Shown: positions 8,641 through 17,875 of the stretch, piece by piece
Layout: each line of letters opens with the position of its first letter
Position numbering within the stretch: position 1 is the first letter of the stretch
Source: an uncultured Prevotella sp.
GTDB taxonomy: Bacteria; Bacteroidota; Bacteroidia; Bacteroidales; Bacteroidaceae
Length of the DNA stretch: 64,000 bases
NCBI GenBank assembly: GCA_946183415.1
Contig: CAMHAM010000014.1
Coordinates: 1 to 64,000, forward strand
Direction of reading: 5' to 3'
The notes under the pieces: generated by a model
The model's input: only the letters and a program-made list of their open reading frames with translations
What the model was told of the DNA's origin: nothing
Database searches by the model: none
Made by a program: the position numbers and the translations under genes

Positions 8641-9236
8641 GACTCATATAGATTTTTGTTACGAAGATAGCTGTTGTACATATGCCCAGGAATAACGAGG
8701 GCGATGAGCACGATGATGGCTGTAGCAAAGAGTTGCCAACGCCATAATTCGTCTTGCAGAAAGAGGGGAACTGCTGAGAGCACACAAGCGATGAGGCCAC
8801 ACATCTTCTTAGGCTTGTAGCGCAGGATGACACCTGTAAACAGACTCCCCATGCTGACTAACAAGCTGGCCAGAGAGAACAAACTCTGGCGATAAAACCC
8901 AGCGATGCTAGTAATGATAGTGAAAAAGCCGATGGCTACCCCAACAAACAACCATACTTTCAAGACATAGTCATCTTCTTTTGTCCTCAAATGATGACGC
9001 TGATAATCTTTGTGAAGGCTTGTCTGCATAAAAGGAACGCCAACCACAGGAATCAGACAGAGGATAAAGAGGCACCACGGGTTATCCCACAACATCATCG
9101 CCGCGAAAGTCAGGAAATAGGCGACGACGATGGAGTATCCCCAGACGAGGAAAGGGTTCCTGCCTGTAACATTTGGCTTATGCATCGCCTTACCACGAAT
9201 CTGGTTAATAATGTAGAGTTCGTTATATGCCTCCAT
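8637..9236 (-). CDS. Six-helix inner-membrane protein paired with the regulator
   Basis: 199 residues with about six hydrophobic helices (near 30-48, 52-68, 90-110, 115-135, 140-157, 165-185) and a basic loop around 70-85 (HKDYQRHHLRTKEDD). No catalytic motif is recognised. Bacteroidota often encode such a protein directly upstream of a one-domain winged-helix regulator. The role, possibly sensing or sequestration, is not established. It heads the apparent operon 9236 to 3247. The region upstream contains TATATTTG (9273-9280, minus strand) as a possible -7 box with the operator-like repeat directly behind it. Confidence 0.7.
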   Translation of the reverse strand: MEAYNELYIINQIRGKAMHKPNVTGRNPFLVWGYSIVVAYFLTFAAMMLWDNPWCLFILCLIPVVGVPFMQTSLHKDYQRHHLRTKEDDYVLKVWLFVGVAIGFFTIITSIAGFYRQSLFSLASLLVSMGSLFTGVILRYKPKKMCGLIACVLSAVPLFLQDELWRWQLFATAIIVLIALVIPGHMYNSYLRNKNLYES

Positions 9237-9281
9237 TATCTTAGTTGTTAGTGATAATCACTACACAAATGCAAATATAAT

Positions 9282-9296
9282 GTTTATTTTTTAAAC
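9282..9296. promoter_or_regulatory. Candidate operator GTTTATTTTTTAAAC (site 2)
   Basis: Inverted repeat GTTTA-N5-TAAAC, just upstream of the possible -7 box of the membrane-protein/regulator pair. It is the near-identical partner of 8245-8259. Autoregulation is inferred. Confidence 0.4.
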
Positions 9297-9353
9297 AATA
9301 TATACAACGAACCGTATTTTATTATTCTTTAACGATACTAAAGACTAAATCAC

Positions 9354-9385
9354 AACTCCCGAAACGAACAAGCATTTCGGGAGTT
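9354..9385 (-). terminator. Intrinsic terminator of the YD-module gene
   Basis: Stem AACTCCCGAAA/TTTCGGGAGTT with loop TGCTTGTTCG. It belongs to the same hairpin family as the terminator-promoter units but has no TAnnTTTG at 20 bp. Confidence 0.75.
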
Positions 9386-9416
9386 TTAATACTAATAAGG
9401 TGTGGAGGTTATTTTC

Positions 9417-10706
9417 TCACCTCTCGGCTTCGCCGCTTGTCTTGACAAGAACCACCTTTCCATTATGGATATAGATACCCTTGCCAGGCTTAGCGACACG
9501 CTGACCTTGGAGGGTGTACCACTCATCACCTTTCGCTTCTCCACTTTTCACTTCTTTAACGCCTGTCGTGCCGTCATCATCGCCACCGATGCTCTTGAAG
9601 TCGATCGGTAACTTGATCACCTCAGGCTCCTCGAACTTGTAATCATCCTCTGCACTACGGGTAGAGGAAACGGCTACCATCGAGGTCGGCAATGCCAAGT
9701 AACACTTGTTGTTCTTGATGTTCACATAGCCATTCACACTCACGAACGAACCGTCACCTTTCAGGTAGTAATTCGTCTGACTGCCATCTTCGGATGTCTC
9801 CAGAACCTGAATCTCATCACCACTCGTGTTGCCTACGAACATATTCTCATAACTGCTCTGAACGGCGGCAGAAGGTATCTCGTAGCTATTGGGATCGCCC
9901 TTCAGCAGCACGCCCTCACCCTTCTGAACCTTCATCACACGCGTCAGCCAGATCGTCTTCGTGCTCTTATCATAGCCTGTAGCCGTGAAGGCCTTCAAAC
10001 CTGACACATTCGTGAAGTCCAAATCGACAGGAGCAGCAAACGAAGCCTTGCCAATCGAACCAACCTTTACAGTCTGAGTGGCACCAGTTGCTGCGGCTTC
10101 GAACGTTCCTGGCAACTGCAGGTAGCACTTGTTGTTACCGATGTTCGCGCTCTTATTCACACTCTTGAAGGTGCCGTCACCACTGAGGTAATAGTTCACC
10201 ATGTCACCGTCTCTCTCTTGAATCACCATCTTCTCACCTGTCGTGTTACCCACGAACATATTCGTATAGTAAGAGTTCTGGCTGTCCGTCACAGGAACAT
10301 CGTAGGTCTTGTTGGCACCGCCCTTAATCAATACAGGCACACCAGCAGGCACATCCTTCACACGCGTCAGCCAGATCGTGCCTTCATCCTTGTCAAAGCC
10401 TGTGGCAATATAGGCCTTCACCTCATCAGAGAAGCTGAAGTCCAACGACTTGTCACCACAATACGACGCCTTACCGCTCTTGCCGATAGTAATAGCTGCA
10501 GTCTCTCCGAGTTCTGCACCACCCCTGGTCTTCTTAGTCAGACGGTTACCAAGTGCATCGTAAGTATAGCTTACAACTACACCATTGCCATACGTCACCT
10601 GAGTCAGACGATTCATTCCGTCATACTCGTACCTCACCGTCCCTTGTGCTAAAGCCTGCATTCCAAGCAGGACACTTATTATGATGTATAATGCTCTTTG
10701 TTTCAT
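9417..10706 (-). CDS. RHS/YD-repeat mini-head on two shared modules and tail
   Basis: 429 residues. Signal peptide MKQRALYIIISVLLGMQALAQ is followed by about two YD repeats (GTVRYEYDGMNRLTQVTYG, VSYTYDALGNRLTKKTRGG; ~22-65). Two modules (~75-345) and the tail (WYTLQGQRVAKPGKGIYIHNGKVVLVK) follow, here extended by TSGEAER. The gene lies 30 bp after the RHS giant and is probably co-transcribed. In RHS systems this position often holds immunity, but nothing here looks like an immunity protein. YD repeats on a surface module suggest a docking partner or a truncated RHS fused to the cassette; both are speculation. The module DNA is nearly identical to the copies at 3.3, 26.5 and 31 kb. Confidence 0.8.
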   Translation of the reverse strand: MKQRALYIIISVLLGMQALAQGTVRYEYDGMNRLTQVTYGNGVVVSYTYDALGNRLTKKTRGGAELGETAAITIGKSGKASYCGDKSLDFSFSDEVKAYIATGFDKDEGTIWLTRVKDVPAGVPVLIKGGANKTYDVPVTDSQNSYYTNMFVGNTTGEKMVIQERDGDMVNYYLSGDGTFKSVNKSANIGNNKCYLQLPGTFEAAATGATQTVKVGSIGKASFAAPVDLDFTNVSGLKAFTATGYDKSTKTIWLTRVMKVQKGEGVLLKGDPNSYEIPSAAVQSSYENMFVGNTSGDEIQVLETSEDGSQTNYYLKGDGSFVSVNGYVNIKNNKCYLALPTSMVAVSSTRSAEDDYKFEEPEVIKLPIDFKSIGGDDDGTTGVKEVKSGEAKGDEWYTLQGQRVAKPGKGIYIHNGKVVLVKTSGEAER

Positions 10707-10736
10707 AATGTGAATATATTGATTGTCATTCCTTTG

Positions 10737-13700
10737 TTATAGACCTATACACGCCTTATGGTTCTTGCCACATGAAATGGCTGCATCTATAAAAACATTG
10801 GCGGAATTATTATTAACTTTAGATGTATTATCACCATATCCAGATACTTTATCCCATTCAATGTTTTCACGGTGACCATAATTATTTGAATTCTGCCTAA
10901 GCTGCTTATTGTATACCTTTTCTGTAGACGAAGAGGTCTCTATGCTGACGGGAGCGTAGGCATTGTCAGTCCTGTCTGTTTTGGGAGTATACCATGAAGA
11001 ATGATCATAAAGTGAAAGACTTGATTCAAAATTTTTATAGTCCTTCCTAGAATAAATCTCATCCATCACATCTGCCAATCTTTCTTGATAATAATTCTTC
11101 CAAGATAATAAATTCTTATAAGTTTCATCATGTGAATTATGACGGAACAATTTATTATCAGCATCACGGTATTCTTCAGACAATTTCATGTATTTTTTAA
11201 CCAAAAGATCAGTAGAAATGATACTAAGAGTTTCGCTTTTTGCCCCTCTCGGATCAATTCCCATAATCGGATTATTATCCGCATAGGGATAAAGGTTCGT
11301 GCTCCAGATGGGATCCTCGCTGAGGAAGCGGCCAATGGTGGGGTCATAGTGGCGGGCTCGCATGTAGTACTGATGGTCGTTGAGCGCCATCACACCATAT
11401 TTACCCACATACTGGAAGGGATTGTAATCAGCCTCTTCCTTCTGAATGACCCTGCCAAAATCATCATACTGGTATTTGTGCGTGATGTTGCCATACTCAT
11501 CAACGATCGCTACTACTGAGCCTCGTACATCTGTGACGTAGTAGCTGACCATGCCACCGACGCGAGCCTCCAAACCATTACCGTAGATATACTCTGCCCC
11601 ACTCTTCGAGTCGCTGAGCACATTGCCCATACCCAACGGATCAGTCGTAAACGTGATATCACCATACGAGGCAATCAGCCCTAACGGGTCATAGGTTATC
11701 GACGTTGAGCCTGCTGATGTCAGGCGGTCCTGGTCATCCCACGAATAAGCCTCATCGCCTCGCTTCGTCGTATTGCCATTGGCATCGAACTCGAAACTGA
11801 TGTCACCAGCCTTAGTGATACGGTTGCCTTCATTATAGCTGTAGCTGATATCCTCATCCTGGAGTACCATATCACTATAAGGTTCCTTCGTGGTCTGCTC
11901 AGTGATATTGCCCACCTTATCCAAAATATAGCTATAGCCTGCCACCACAGTTCCATTTGCGAGCGTAGTCTGCTTGCTCGTCAGACGACCTACCTCATCA
12001 TAACCGTATGTCGTCGTCATACCATTGGGATATTCCACCTTCTCAAGTTTGCTATCCTTACGATAAGTATAGTTAATCGTACCACCAGAGAAGCTGACGG
12101 ATGTCAGACGGTTCAATCCATCATAGCTGTACTGCGTACCATTGACTGACGTGCAGTTTCCGTTCTCATCGTAACTATAGCTGTTGTTTGTTCCGTCATA
12201 GCTCGTACTCGTGATACGGTTGAAGCCGTCATACGTGAAGCTGACACTCTTGCTGCCATCTGAAATCTCAGACAGCCGCAGTTTGTTGTCATAGCTGTAA
12301 GAGTTGATACCATCACTGGTGATGCGACCAAGCTCGTCATAGCTATAGCTGAGCATTGTGCCATCAGGCTTGGTGAAGGTACTGAGCGTACCATCCTTAT
12401 TATAGTCATACTGTTTTTTAGCTCCTGCAAACTCTACTGACAGCAGCCAGTCCGTCGCATTGTCATACGACATCGTCGTTACCCCGCCCTTCGCATTGGT
12501 GATGCTCGTCAGGTTGTCATTCTTGTCGTATGCATACTTGGTCGTATGATTTAAAGCATCCGTCTCGCTCGTCAGGAAGTCATTGTTGCTATAAACGAAA
12601 CTGCTGGTACGACCTAAAGCATCTGTAGCACTGGTCAGACGACTCGCTGCATCATAGACGGCAGAGCTCGACAATCCCAGGGCCGGCAAAGTGGTCTTTA
12701 TCAGATTGCCGTATTCATTATAGTCATACTGCGTCTTAACACCCATCGCATTCGAGGTCTCTGTAGGCAGGCCCTTACTGTTGACAGTGATGCTAGCTGT
12801 CACGCCCTCTGGAGCAGAGACCTCAGTTAAGTTGCCGTTTCCGTCATAGCTATAAGTCGTCTTATTGCCCATAGGATCCGTTCTGCTCGTCAGGTTGTTC
12901 ATCTCGTCATAAGTCATCGTGGTAGTAAGCGTACCATCACCAGAGACAGAGATACTTGTCACATTACCCTTCTCGTCATAGCTTACATTGCTCACATCAA
13001 TGCTGTTGCTCTGCATAGCCGTAGGTAGTTCCGGATGGTCAGCATTGCCATATGTACCATTCACAAACATATCCTTAGCACCTGTTACACCTGTCACCAC
13101 ATTGTTCTCATTATAGGTGAAGTTGTAGGATGAAGTCTGTGAGCCTCGCTCTACCTCCACCTGAGACTTCGTGCTGATAGAACCACTACCATAGTTGGTC
13201 TGCACATTGACGCTCGTCTTTGTGGTAGGAACACCATCCACACCACTAACAGAGTTCTTCAAGCGCCTGTTCGCATCATACTCGTTCTCAACATAGTTTC
13301 CCTTTGGCAGCTGGATGCGGCTCAAAAGCTTTGAAGAACCCGCATTCGAGAGGTCGGCATACTCGTAAGTCGTCGTATTACCCTCTGCATCCGTAAAGCT
13401 CTTCAATTGCTTCTTGCCTGTCTGCTCATTATCGAAATAGTCAAACTGGATGCTACGACTCAGAGGGTCTTTAACCTCTGAGAGCAGATCCGTGCCACTC
13501 AGGTAAGAGAAATCCAAAGAACGATTGCCGTCTGACACGCTCTTGATACGGGCTGAGCCGTTCTGGCCATCCTCATAGTTGATGGTCAGCGTGTTCCCAT
13601 TGCGGTCCTTGACACTCGACAGATAGAATACGGCTGCGCCAGAACTTCCCTGTTTGCTAAAAAGATACTCAATCTGCGATTTTGACTTGATTGTCAGTTC

Positions 13701-15731
13701 GTCACCGCCTGTATACTCCATCTCATCGTAGATACCCATCGATTCAGGGACAAGCCGAGTACCTTCCGATTTATAGACATCAATACTGCCACCACCCCAA
13801 TGGACGATTACACGCAGGCCATTGTCTGCGGTATTATTCTGGTAATCGCCTACTACCGTGATGAATGAATGGTAGTTATGGCTCCAACCATCGCCCAACG
13901 GCTGATAACTGTCATCCTCCTCAGTCTTCGACTTGTCACCAAAGAACACACTGGGCAGCGTCGTATTATAAGAATTGTACGTATGGGCGAAAGCCAGAGG
14001 CACCACGCCGTTGAGTGCGAAGCTTGTCTTGGTATAGTGTTGGAAGTTACCCATCTGCAAGCCTGCGCCCAATGAGATGGTCTTCAGCGTCGTATTCAGC
14101 GGCTCAAAATAGTCACTCTCCTGCGGCTTGGGATCATCAATCTCACCGGCCTCAATCTTCTGCATGATACGGGCTAGCATCAGGAACACCTCACCACGGG
14201 TACAGTTATCGTAAGCTCGGAAATTCTCACTGCTCGTAATGATACCCAAAGAAGCGGCTTTACTGATATAGTCCGGTTCAGGTTTGATATTGAAGGTTTC
14301 CATCAATTCTTTCAGAACATAAGTTCGTGCCATGTTGTCTTCTGGCTCGAATGCCAGGCGATTCCTATCGAATGGAGCTATGCCGTCACCGTATTCCATA
14401 TAGAGCAGAGCCTTGGCAGGACGATAATAGTAGGTTGACTTATCCTGCAAGTCAGAATAAACGCTCGGAAAGTTATCCACTGCTAATTCTGCTGGCACGT
14501 TCTTCGGCCCGAAGTAAGCCCCATAGAATGAAGTCTTCGCTACCTCTGCCCTCGTCGCCTCACGGTCAGCATTCAACTTGCCATCTTTATCTCCTTCCAC
14601 AATGCCCTTACGATAAAGGTAGATTGCAGCATCGCGCACCTCCCCGGCAGGACAGTCTGGGAATAATTGATCGTCAGGAATGTATGCAACAATGTTACCA
14701 AAGTTCTTCCAAGGTTCTACTGCTGCATATTTGTCAATACTCTCTGCAGGGACATGGAGACAAGCTTTGCTAAAATTAACATCGTAAAAAGCATCAGATG
14801 ATGTTGTAGGCACATCTAATGCCAAACAATATATATCAGAAAGGTTCCAGCAAAGTGCGAAAGCATCTTCACCAATGGAAGTCACATTGTTACCGATGGT
14901 CACAGAGGTAAGCCCCTGGCAGCTCTGGAAAGCATATTCGCCAATGGATGTCACGCTGCTGGGGATTGTTATAGAGGTAAGACCACGACAGCCACGAAAA
15001 GCACCAAAGGCAATCGATGTTATGCTGTTAGGTATGGTAGATTTATTACATCCCGCAATGAGTGTATTGCTTGATGTTTCAATAATGCAATTGCTGTTTT
15101 CACGAGAATCGTAATTAGAATTACCTCCTTCCACAATAATTGACGTCAATCTATCGCAGTTTTGAAGGACACAAGATCCAAGCCGTGTTATGCTGCTGGG
15201 GATTGTAATAGAGGTAAGACTGCTGCAGCCTGAGAATGCACAATCTCCTATAGATGTCACACTATTAGGAATCACAACAGAGGTAAGGCCGCTGCAATCC
15301 TCGAAAGCATAATCACGTATATAAGTCACACTATTAGGAATCGTCAATGAGGTAAGGCCACTACAATTATAGAAAGCATATTCTCCAATATATGTAACAC
15401 CACTTGGTATAACTACACTTGTAAGACCACTACAATAGATAAAAACTTTATTGCCAATTCTTGTAACACTACTGGGAATCGAAACAGAAACCAAGTAATT
15501 ACAATCACAGAAAGCAACATCTCCTATCGAGGTAACACTATATGCGACAGTCTCATATGTTACAGTCTCAGGAATATGGATTTCCCCAGAATACTTTTGG
15601 GGATGCTCCGTTACTTCGGCCGTTTTGGCATCGGCATTTAGATTGTAATAGATACCATCAATTTCCACTTTATCTGCAATCACAGAAAGTGGCAGGATCG
15701 TTAGGACAAATAGAAATAATAACTTTTTCAT
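10737..15731 (-). CDS. Giant LRR_5 + SLH + RHS-repeat protein with a unique C-terminal tip
   Basis: 1664 residues. Signal peptide (MKKLLFLFVLTILPLSVIA), BspA-type LRR_5 repeats (~60-345), then three SLH-like repeats (~355-545; ATRAEVAK, MARTYVLKEL, CTRGEVFLML). A DUF6531-like start of an RHS shell lies at ~547-650, YD repeats run to ~1440, and the RHS core is YMRARHYDPTIGRFLSEDP with the DPRGA cleavage-type motif near 1493. The last ~170 residues are charged and unlike the core, as in polymorphic toxins. I cannot assign an activity to them. It has no QGQRV tail. It is driven by the terminator-promoter unit at 15763-15809. LRR, SLH and RHS in one polypeptide is unusual. Confidence 0.85.
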   Translation of the reverse strand: MKKLLFLFVLTILPLSVIADKVEIDGIYYNLNADAKTAEVTEHPQKYSGEIHIPETVTYETVAYSVTSIGDVAFCDCNYLVSVSIPSSVTRIGNKVFIYCSGLTSVVIPSGVTYIGEYAFYNCSGLTSLTIPNSVTYIRDYAFEDCSGLTSVVIPNSVTSIGDCAFSGCSSLTSITIPSSITRLGSCVLQNCDRLTSIIVEGGNSNYDSRENSNCIIETSSNTLIAGCNKSTIPNSITSIAFGAFRGCRGLTSITIPSSVTSIGEYAFQSCQGLTSVTIGNNVTSIGEDAFALCWNLSDIYCLALDVPTTSSDAFYDVNFSKACLHVPAESIDKYAAVEPWKNFGNIVAYIPDDQLFPDCPAGEVRDAAIYLYRKGIVEGDKDGKLNADREATRAEVAKTSFYGAYFGPKNVPAELAVDNFPSVYSDLQDKSTYYYRPAKALLYMEYGDGIAPFDRNRLAFEPEDNMARTYVLKELMETFNIKPEPDYISKAASLGIITSSENFRAYDNCTRGEVFLMLARIMQKIEAGEIDDPKPQESDYFEPLNTTLKTISLGAGLQMGNFQHYTKTSFALNGVVPLAFAHTYNSYNTTLPSVFFGDKSKTEEDDSYQPLGDGWSHNYHSFITVVGDYQNNTADNGLRVIVHWGGGSIDVYKSEGTRLVPESMGIYDEMEYTGGDELTIKSKSQIEYLFSKQGSSGAAVFYLSSVKDRNGNTLTINYEDGQNGSARIKSVSDGNRSLDFSYLSGTDLLSEVKDPLSRSIQFDYFDNEQTGKKQLKSFTDAEGNTTTYEYADLSNAGSSKLLSRIQLPKGNYVENEYDANRRLKNSVSGVDGVPTTKTSVNVQTNYGSGSISTKSQVEVERGSQTSSYNFTYNENNVVTGVTGAKDMFVNGTYGNADHPELPTAMQSNSIDVSNVSYDEKGNVTSISVSGDGTLTTTMTYDEMNNLTSRTDPMGNKTTYSYDGNGNLTEVSAPEGVTASITVNSKGLPTETSNAMGVKTQYDYNEYGNLIKTTLPALGLSSSAVYDAASRLTSATDALGRTSSFVYSNNDFLTSETDALNHTTKYAYDKNDNLTSITNAKGGVTTMSYDNATDWLLSVEFAGAKKQYDYNKDGTLSTFTKPDGTMLSYSYDELGRITSDGINSYSYDNKLRLSEISDGSKSVSFTYDGFNRITSTSYDGTNNSYSYDENGNCTSVNGTQYSYDGLNRLTSVSFSGGTINYTYRKDSKLEKVEYPNGMTTTYGYDEVGRLTSKQTTLANGTVVAGYSYILDKVGNITEQTTKEPYSDMVLQDEDISYSYNEGNRITKAGDISFEFDANGNTTKRGDEAYSWDDQDRLTSAGSTSITYDPLGLIASYGDITFTTDPLGMGNVLSDSKSGAEYIYGNGLEARVGGMVSYYVTDVRGSVVAIVDEYGNITHKYQYDDFGRVIQKEEADYNPFQYVGKYGVMALNDHQYYMRARHYDPTIGRFLSEDPIWSTNLYPYADNNPIMGIDPRGAKSETLSIISTDLLVKKYMKLSEEYRDADNKLFRHNSHDETYKNLLSWKNYYQERLADVMDEIYSRKDYKNFESSLSLYDHSSWYTPKTDRTDNAYAPVSIETSSSTEKVYNKQLRQNSNNYGHRENIEWDKVSGYGDNTSKVNNNSANVFIDAAISCGKNHKACIGL

Positions 15732-15762
15732 TGCTATAGGTGTTATAATCTTTATCTGGTGG

Positions 15763-15809
15763 CAAAATTAAACAAAAATCCCAAAACGACCAAGCATTTC
15801 GGGATTTTT
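15763..15809 (-). promoter_or_regulatory. Terminator-promoter unit 1
   Basis: Terminator hairpin (15774-15809) of the 15832 gene. Its loop carries TTG (minus strand, 15791-15793), 20 bp from TAATTTTG (15763-15770), the promoter of the RHS giant. Confidence 0.7.
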
Positions 15810-15831
15810 AATTTTATAATAAGGTATATGT

Positions 15832-17655
15832 CTATCTAACAATGACCTTGCGACCATTCCTGATATAAAGCCCCTTACCAGGCTTAGCGACACGCTGGCC
15901 TTGGAGGGTGTACCATACTCCCTCGCCTTCGGAGAGGGCCGGGGTGAGGTTCTTGATGCTTGTGGTTCCGTCTTCATCATCGTAGCTGATGCCAATAGAG
16001 CGAGTGCCTCCGAAGACGCTTGTGGGCAGCTGGAGATAGGCCTTGTTCTTACCGATGTTGGCACTTCCATTCACGCTCACGAATGTACCGTCCTTGCCTG
16101 AGAGGTAATAATTCGTCTTGTCGCCGTCTGTCTCCTCAATCTTGATTTGATCGCCAAGATTGCCTTTAAGGTAATTGACATAGGTAGACCGCACGTTTCC
16201 ATGAGGAATCTTGTAAGTGCCTGCATTGCCCTTTAACAGGAGGCCCGTTCCCGCTGGCACCTTCATCACACGAGCCAGCCAAATAGTCTTGTCAATATCA
16301 TCATATCCTATTGCAATATAGGCCTTGATGCCCGCCACGTTCGTAAAGTCGAGGTCATATTCACTGCACCAAGTCGTCTTACCGATTTCCTTAATGGTGA
16401 TTTCATCAACATCTTCTTGATCAGTTGTACTTTTCTCTGTGAAGTAGCCAGGATTGCTGGCTCCGCCGTCGATGCGGGCATAGGTGTAGTCGATATGGTT
16501 CTCGTCATAGCGCGTGCCTGCACCACCCACGAGGCTCGTGCAGCCTCTGAACGTATCTCCACCATATTGAACATTTGCGGTGCTCCATCCGTTGCCTGCA
16601 TAGATGGTCTTCAGGCTGGAACAGCCAGAGAACATTCCGACCATGCCCGTCACATTGTCAGTCTTGAAGCCCGTCACATCAAGGCTCGTCAGGCCGGAAC
16701 AGCCAAAGAACATCCAACTCATATCCGTCACATTGTCTGTCTTGAAGCCCGTCACATCAAGGCTCGTCAGGCCGGAACAGTCTTGGAACATACAGAGCAT
16801 AGCCGTCACATTGTCCGTCTTGAAGCCCGTCACATCAAGGCTCGTCAGGCCGGAACAGTTAGCAAACATATTGTTCATGTCAGTCACATTGTCAGTCTTG
16901 AAGCCTGTCACGTCAAGACTCGTCAGGCTGCGACAGTCCCTGAACATAAACCACATGTACACCACATTGTCCGTCTTGAATCCCGTCACGTCAAGGCTCG
17001 TCAGGCCGGAACAGCCAGAGAACATAGCACTCATGTTCGTCACATTGTCAGTCTTGAATCCCGTCACATCAAGGCTCGTCAGGCCGGAACAGCCAGCGAA
17101 CATACTACCCATGTTCGTCACATTGTCAGTCTTGAATCCCGTCACATCAAGGCTCGTCAGGCTGGAACAGCCAGAGAACATTCCGACCATGCCCGTCACA
17201 TTGTCCGTCTTGAAGCCCGTCACATCAAGGCTCGTCAAGCTGGAACAGCCATAGAACATACAGCTCATGTCCGTTACATTGTCCGTCTTGAGGTTGCTGA
17301 TGCCAGTGATTGAGGATAGATTCTCAAGATTATAGAACCAATAGGCTGTGCTTGTCAACGTGGTGCAGTTAGCAAACGATTCATCGAATACGACACTGGT
17401 AATGCTTTCACTCTGTTCGTACCAACCGGTATTGACAATAAATCTTTGCCTATCCTTATCGTAAGACTCTGTAAACGGCCCTACATCCATACCATTGCGC
17501 GCTGCCTTCTGGTCGTCATAGTAGAATGTCAGCACGGTATTGTCTTCGCTCAATACAGCATACGGCTCCTTCTCTTCATTTTGCAACGCACAAACATCAG
17601 CACTTGCCACCAGTGGCAGGAGCATTGACAAGAATAATAAGTAGAATTTCTTCAT
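15832..17655 (-). CDS. DUF285 (BspA-family) surface protein with nine 26-residue repeats, one module and tail
   Basis: 607 residues from the ATG at 17655 (MKKFYLLFLSMLLPLVASA). An upstream in-frame start at 17694 lies within the -7 box and is rejected. The prelude YAVL..LTFYYDDQKAARNG is followed by nine 26-residue DUF285 units (KTDNVT.M..MF.GCS.LTSLDVTGF; 78 bp each). One module of the WCSEYDLDF type follows, then linker NLTPALSEGEGVW and the tail. It is a close paralogue of the gene at 59546, which has 13 units. By family it is an exported repeat protein probably binding host, dietary or bacterial surface ligands. Confidence 0.85.
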   Translation of the reverse strand: MKKFYLLFLSMLLPLVASADVCALQNEEKEPYAVLSEDNTVLTFYYDDQKAARNGMDVGPFTESYDKDRQRFIVNTGWYEQSESITSVVFDESFANCTTLTSTAYWFYNLENLSSITGISNLKTDNVTDMSCMFYGCSSLTSLDVTGFKTDNVTGMVGMFSGCSSLTSLDVTGFKTDNVTNMGSMFAGCSGLTSLDVTGFKTDNVTNMSAMFSGCSGLTSLDVTGFKTDNVVYMWFMFRDCRSLTSLDVTGFKTDNVTDMNNMFANCSGLTSLDVTGFKTDNVTAMLCMFQDCSGLTSLDVTGFKTDNVTDMSWMFFGCSGLTSLDVTGFKTDNVTGMVGMFSGCSSLKTIYAGNGWSTANVQYGGDTFRGCTSLVGGAGTRYDENHIDYTYARIDGGASNPGYFTEKSTTDQEDVDEITIKEIGKTTWCSEYDLDFTNVAGIKAYIAIGYDDIDKTIWLARVMKVPAGTGLLLKGNAGTYKIPHGNVRSTYVNYLKGNLGDQIKIEETDGDKTNYYLSGKDGTFVSVNGSANIGKNKAYLQLPTSVFGGTRSIGISYDDEDGTTSIKNLTPALSEGEGVWYTLQGQRVAKPGKGLYIRNGRKVIVR

Positions 17656-17691
17656 AACGTTTATTTGTTTTAAGTTTTTAATTTCTACCTG

Positions 17692-17738
17692 CAAAGATAA
17701 GCAAAAATCCCGAAACGACCAAGCATTTTGAGATTTTT
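17692..17738 (-). promoter_or_regulatory. Terminator-promoter unit 2
   Basis: Hairpin 17704-17738 with one mismatch in its stem; TTG (17720-17722) lies 20 bp from TATCTTTG (17692-17699). It drives the 15832-17655 gene. The upstream transcript it would end is the decayed VapE-like locus. Confidence 0.7.
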
Positions 17739-17790
17739 ATATAAATAGCCCCGATAGGCAACGATAAGGATATAGATTGTCTAAAAACAG

Positions 17791-17869
17791 CCTACACCAC
17801 CTACACCATACCCTAACAGATTGAAGTCCAACAGATTGTAGGGTGTAGGTATGGTGTATGAGGTGTAGG
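17791..17869. repeat. Iteron cluster downstream of the VapE-like remnant
   Basis: CCTACACC at 17791-17798 and 17800-17807, then GGTGTAGG (17842-17849), GGTGTATG (17853-17860) and GGTGTAGG (17862-17869). Together they form an inverted array beside the remnant's stop codon. Confidence 0.6.
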
Positions 17870-17875
17870 TTCGGA

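Noticed and set aside
17656..17694. Longer N-terminus of the 15832 surface protein
   Set aside because: It begins in the -7 box of unit 2 and would place 13 residues before a perfect signal peptide.
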